Below are positions 63,318 to 64,000 of a stretch of DNA of 64,000 nt, piece after piece. The notes below the pieces were generated by a model, which did no database searches, was not told where the DNA came from, and saw only the letters and a program-made list of their open reading frames with translations. The translations under genes were made by a program, and so were the position numbers. Positions within the stretch are counted from its first letter, which is position 1, and every line of letters begins with the position of its first letter. This DNA comes from Microbulbifer rhizosphaerae (GTDB taxonomy: Bacteria; Pseudomonadota; Gammaproteobacteria; Pseudomonadales; Cellvibrionaceae). Location of the stretch: positions 217,288 to 281,287 of the forward strand of contig NZ_JACHWZ010000004.1 of NCBI RefSeq assembly GCF_014191725.1, read 5' to 3'.

Positions 63318-64000
63318 ATGCTCAGTTATCGCCACGGTTTTCATGCCGGCAATTTTGCCGACGTGTTGAAGCACCTTGTGCTGGTGGAAATCCTTGCCTA
63401 CCTGCAGAAGAAGGACAAACCCCTCGACTATATAGACACCCATGCCGGTGCCGGCCTGTACCGCCTCGAGGGCGGAATGGCGGCGAAGAATTGCGAGTAT
63501 GGCAACGGCATCGCCCGTCTGCTGCCGGGAGATCCCGGCCTGCCGGCGTTGCAGCCATACCTGGATCGGGTGATGGCCCACAATGCCGGTGGTCGATTAC
63601 GGCTTTACCCGGGCTCTCCCGCCATCGCCTGCGGCCTCTTGCGCCCGCAGGACAAGGCGTGGTTGTTCGAGCTGCACACGGCCGATATCGAGCAGCTCCG
63701 TCGGGCGTGCGCGGGCCGGAATATCCATATCCGTGGGGAAGATGGCTTCAGGGGGCTCGCCGCGCTGCTGCCGACACCGTCCCGCCGCGCACTGGTACTG
63801 ATCGATCCGTCCTACGAGTTGAAACAGGATTACCAACGCGTGGTCGATGCGCTCAAGCTGATCCATCGAAAAATGCCCACTGCCACAGTGGCACTCTGGT
63901 ATCCGGTGGTCGAGCGGAAACGTATTGACCAACTGGAGCGCCAGATCGTCACTTCGGGCATCCGCCGTGTGGAACAGTTTGAGCTGGGTGTCCGTGCCGA
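63318..64000 (+). CDS. rlmJ: 23S rRNA (adenine(2030)-N(6))-methyltransferase RlmJ, partial (runs off the window)
   Basis: The frame stays open from the ATG at 63318 to the last base, so only the first 227 codons are seen; the full protein is usually about 280 residues. It opens MLSYRHGFHAGNFADVLKHL, the RlmJ signature, then DYIDTHAGAGLYRLEGG (SAM-binding), RLRLYPGSPAIACGLLRPQD and the catalytic ALVLIDPSYELKQDY with DPSY in place of DPPY, as in other RlmJ proteins. It methylates A2030 of 23S rRNA. It reads away from the hydrolase gene. A GGGTCAC site precedes the start. Confidence 0.93.
   Translation, partial: MLSYRHGFHAGNFADVLKHLVLVEILAYLQKKDKPLDYIDTHAGAGLYRLEGGMAAKNCEYGNGIARLLPGDPGLPALQPYLDRVMAHNAGGRLRLYPGSPAIACGLLRPQDKAWLFELHTADIEQLRRACAGRNIHIRGEDGFRGLAALLPTPSRRALVLIDPSYELKQDYQRVVDALKLIHRKMPTATVALWYPVVERKRIDQLERQIVTSGIRRVEQFELGVRA

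Noticed and set aside
63140-63928. An open frame upstream of and within the rlmJ region in another frame
   Set aside because: The rlmJ frame has the family signature MLSYRHGFHAGN and continues to the window edge; the other frame is arginine-rich shadow sequence.

Overview
The window looks like a chromosomal segment of a GC-rich marine gammaproteobacterium of the Cellvibrionales type; a Microbulbifer-like organism is my best guess. This is inferred from gene content, codon use and the many short palindromic repeats, not from a database match. Two long blocks follow, as I remember it, the gene order of Pseudomonas aeruginosa: mtaD-ubiG-(mupP/gph)-yciK / gyrA-serC-pheA-tyrA::aroA-cmk-rpsA-ihfB ... 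wbpM-tRNA-Asn-uvrB, and tRNA-Val-thrS-infC-rpmI-rplT-pheS-pheT-ihfA-merR-tRNA-Pro. No plasmid, phage, insertion sequence or CRISPR array is visible.

Layout. 1-6.3 kb: an OmpW-like porin, then a little-known surface-glycan-like cluster (GT4 glycosyltransferase, methyltransferase, alpha/alpha-toroid protein, second methyltransferase, hexapeptide acyltransferase) and a stand-alone shikimate kinase. 6.4-10.7 kb: an Lrp/AsnC regulator divergent from a fused indolepyruvate ferredoxin oxidoreductase. 10.8-14.4 kb: an ECF-like sigma factor overlapping a VOC protein, a broken GNAT remnant, a phosphate-selective-type porin and a TraB/GumN protein. 14.6-19.6 kb: envelope glycosylation genes, with two ELM1-family proteins flanking a GT4 enzyme, then a PagL-like lipid A deacylase. 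19.6-22.8 kb: an unusual sigma-70 factor, YceI, a small secreted protein and an acidic membrane-anchored protein. 23-26.8 kb: glycolate oxidase glcDEF. 26.9-31.7 kb: leftward murQ, yciK, a MupP/Gph phosphatase, ubiG and mtaD.

32-44.9 kb: gyrA, serC, the aromatic amino acid genes pheA and tyrA::aroA, cmk, rpsA, ihfB, lapA, lapB and pyrF. 45-49 kb: a three-gene module resembling wbpV-wbpL-wbpM (sugar nucleotide dehydratase, reductase and sugar-1-phosphate transferase). It sits at the place where P. aeruginosa carries its O-antigen locus, but without flippase, polymerase or further glycosyltransferases. 49-59.8 kb: tRNA-Asn and uvrB with divergent promoters (uvrB with a LexA-like box), tRNA-Val, and the translation operon thrS to ihfA, in which infC starts at an AUU codon. 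59.9-64 kb: a frameshifted AHH-type nuclease gene next to tRNA-Pro, ppnN, an epoxide-hydrolase-like protein, and the start of rlmJ, which runs off the window.

Common themes are envelope glycan and lipid A handling, peptidoglycan recycling, and core information processing. At least three families of palindromic repeats fill the intergenic spaces. All gene starts given were chosen by ribosome binding site, family length and overlap with neighbours; where a GTG, TTG or ATT start is used this is stated.
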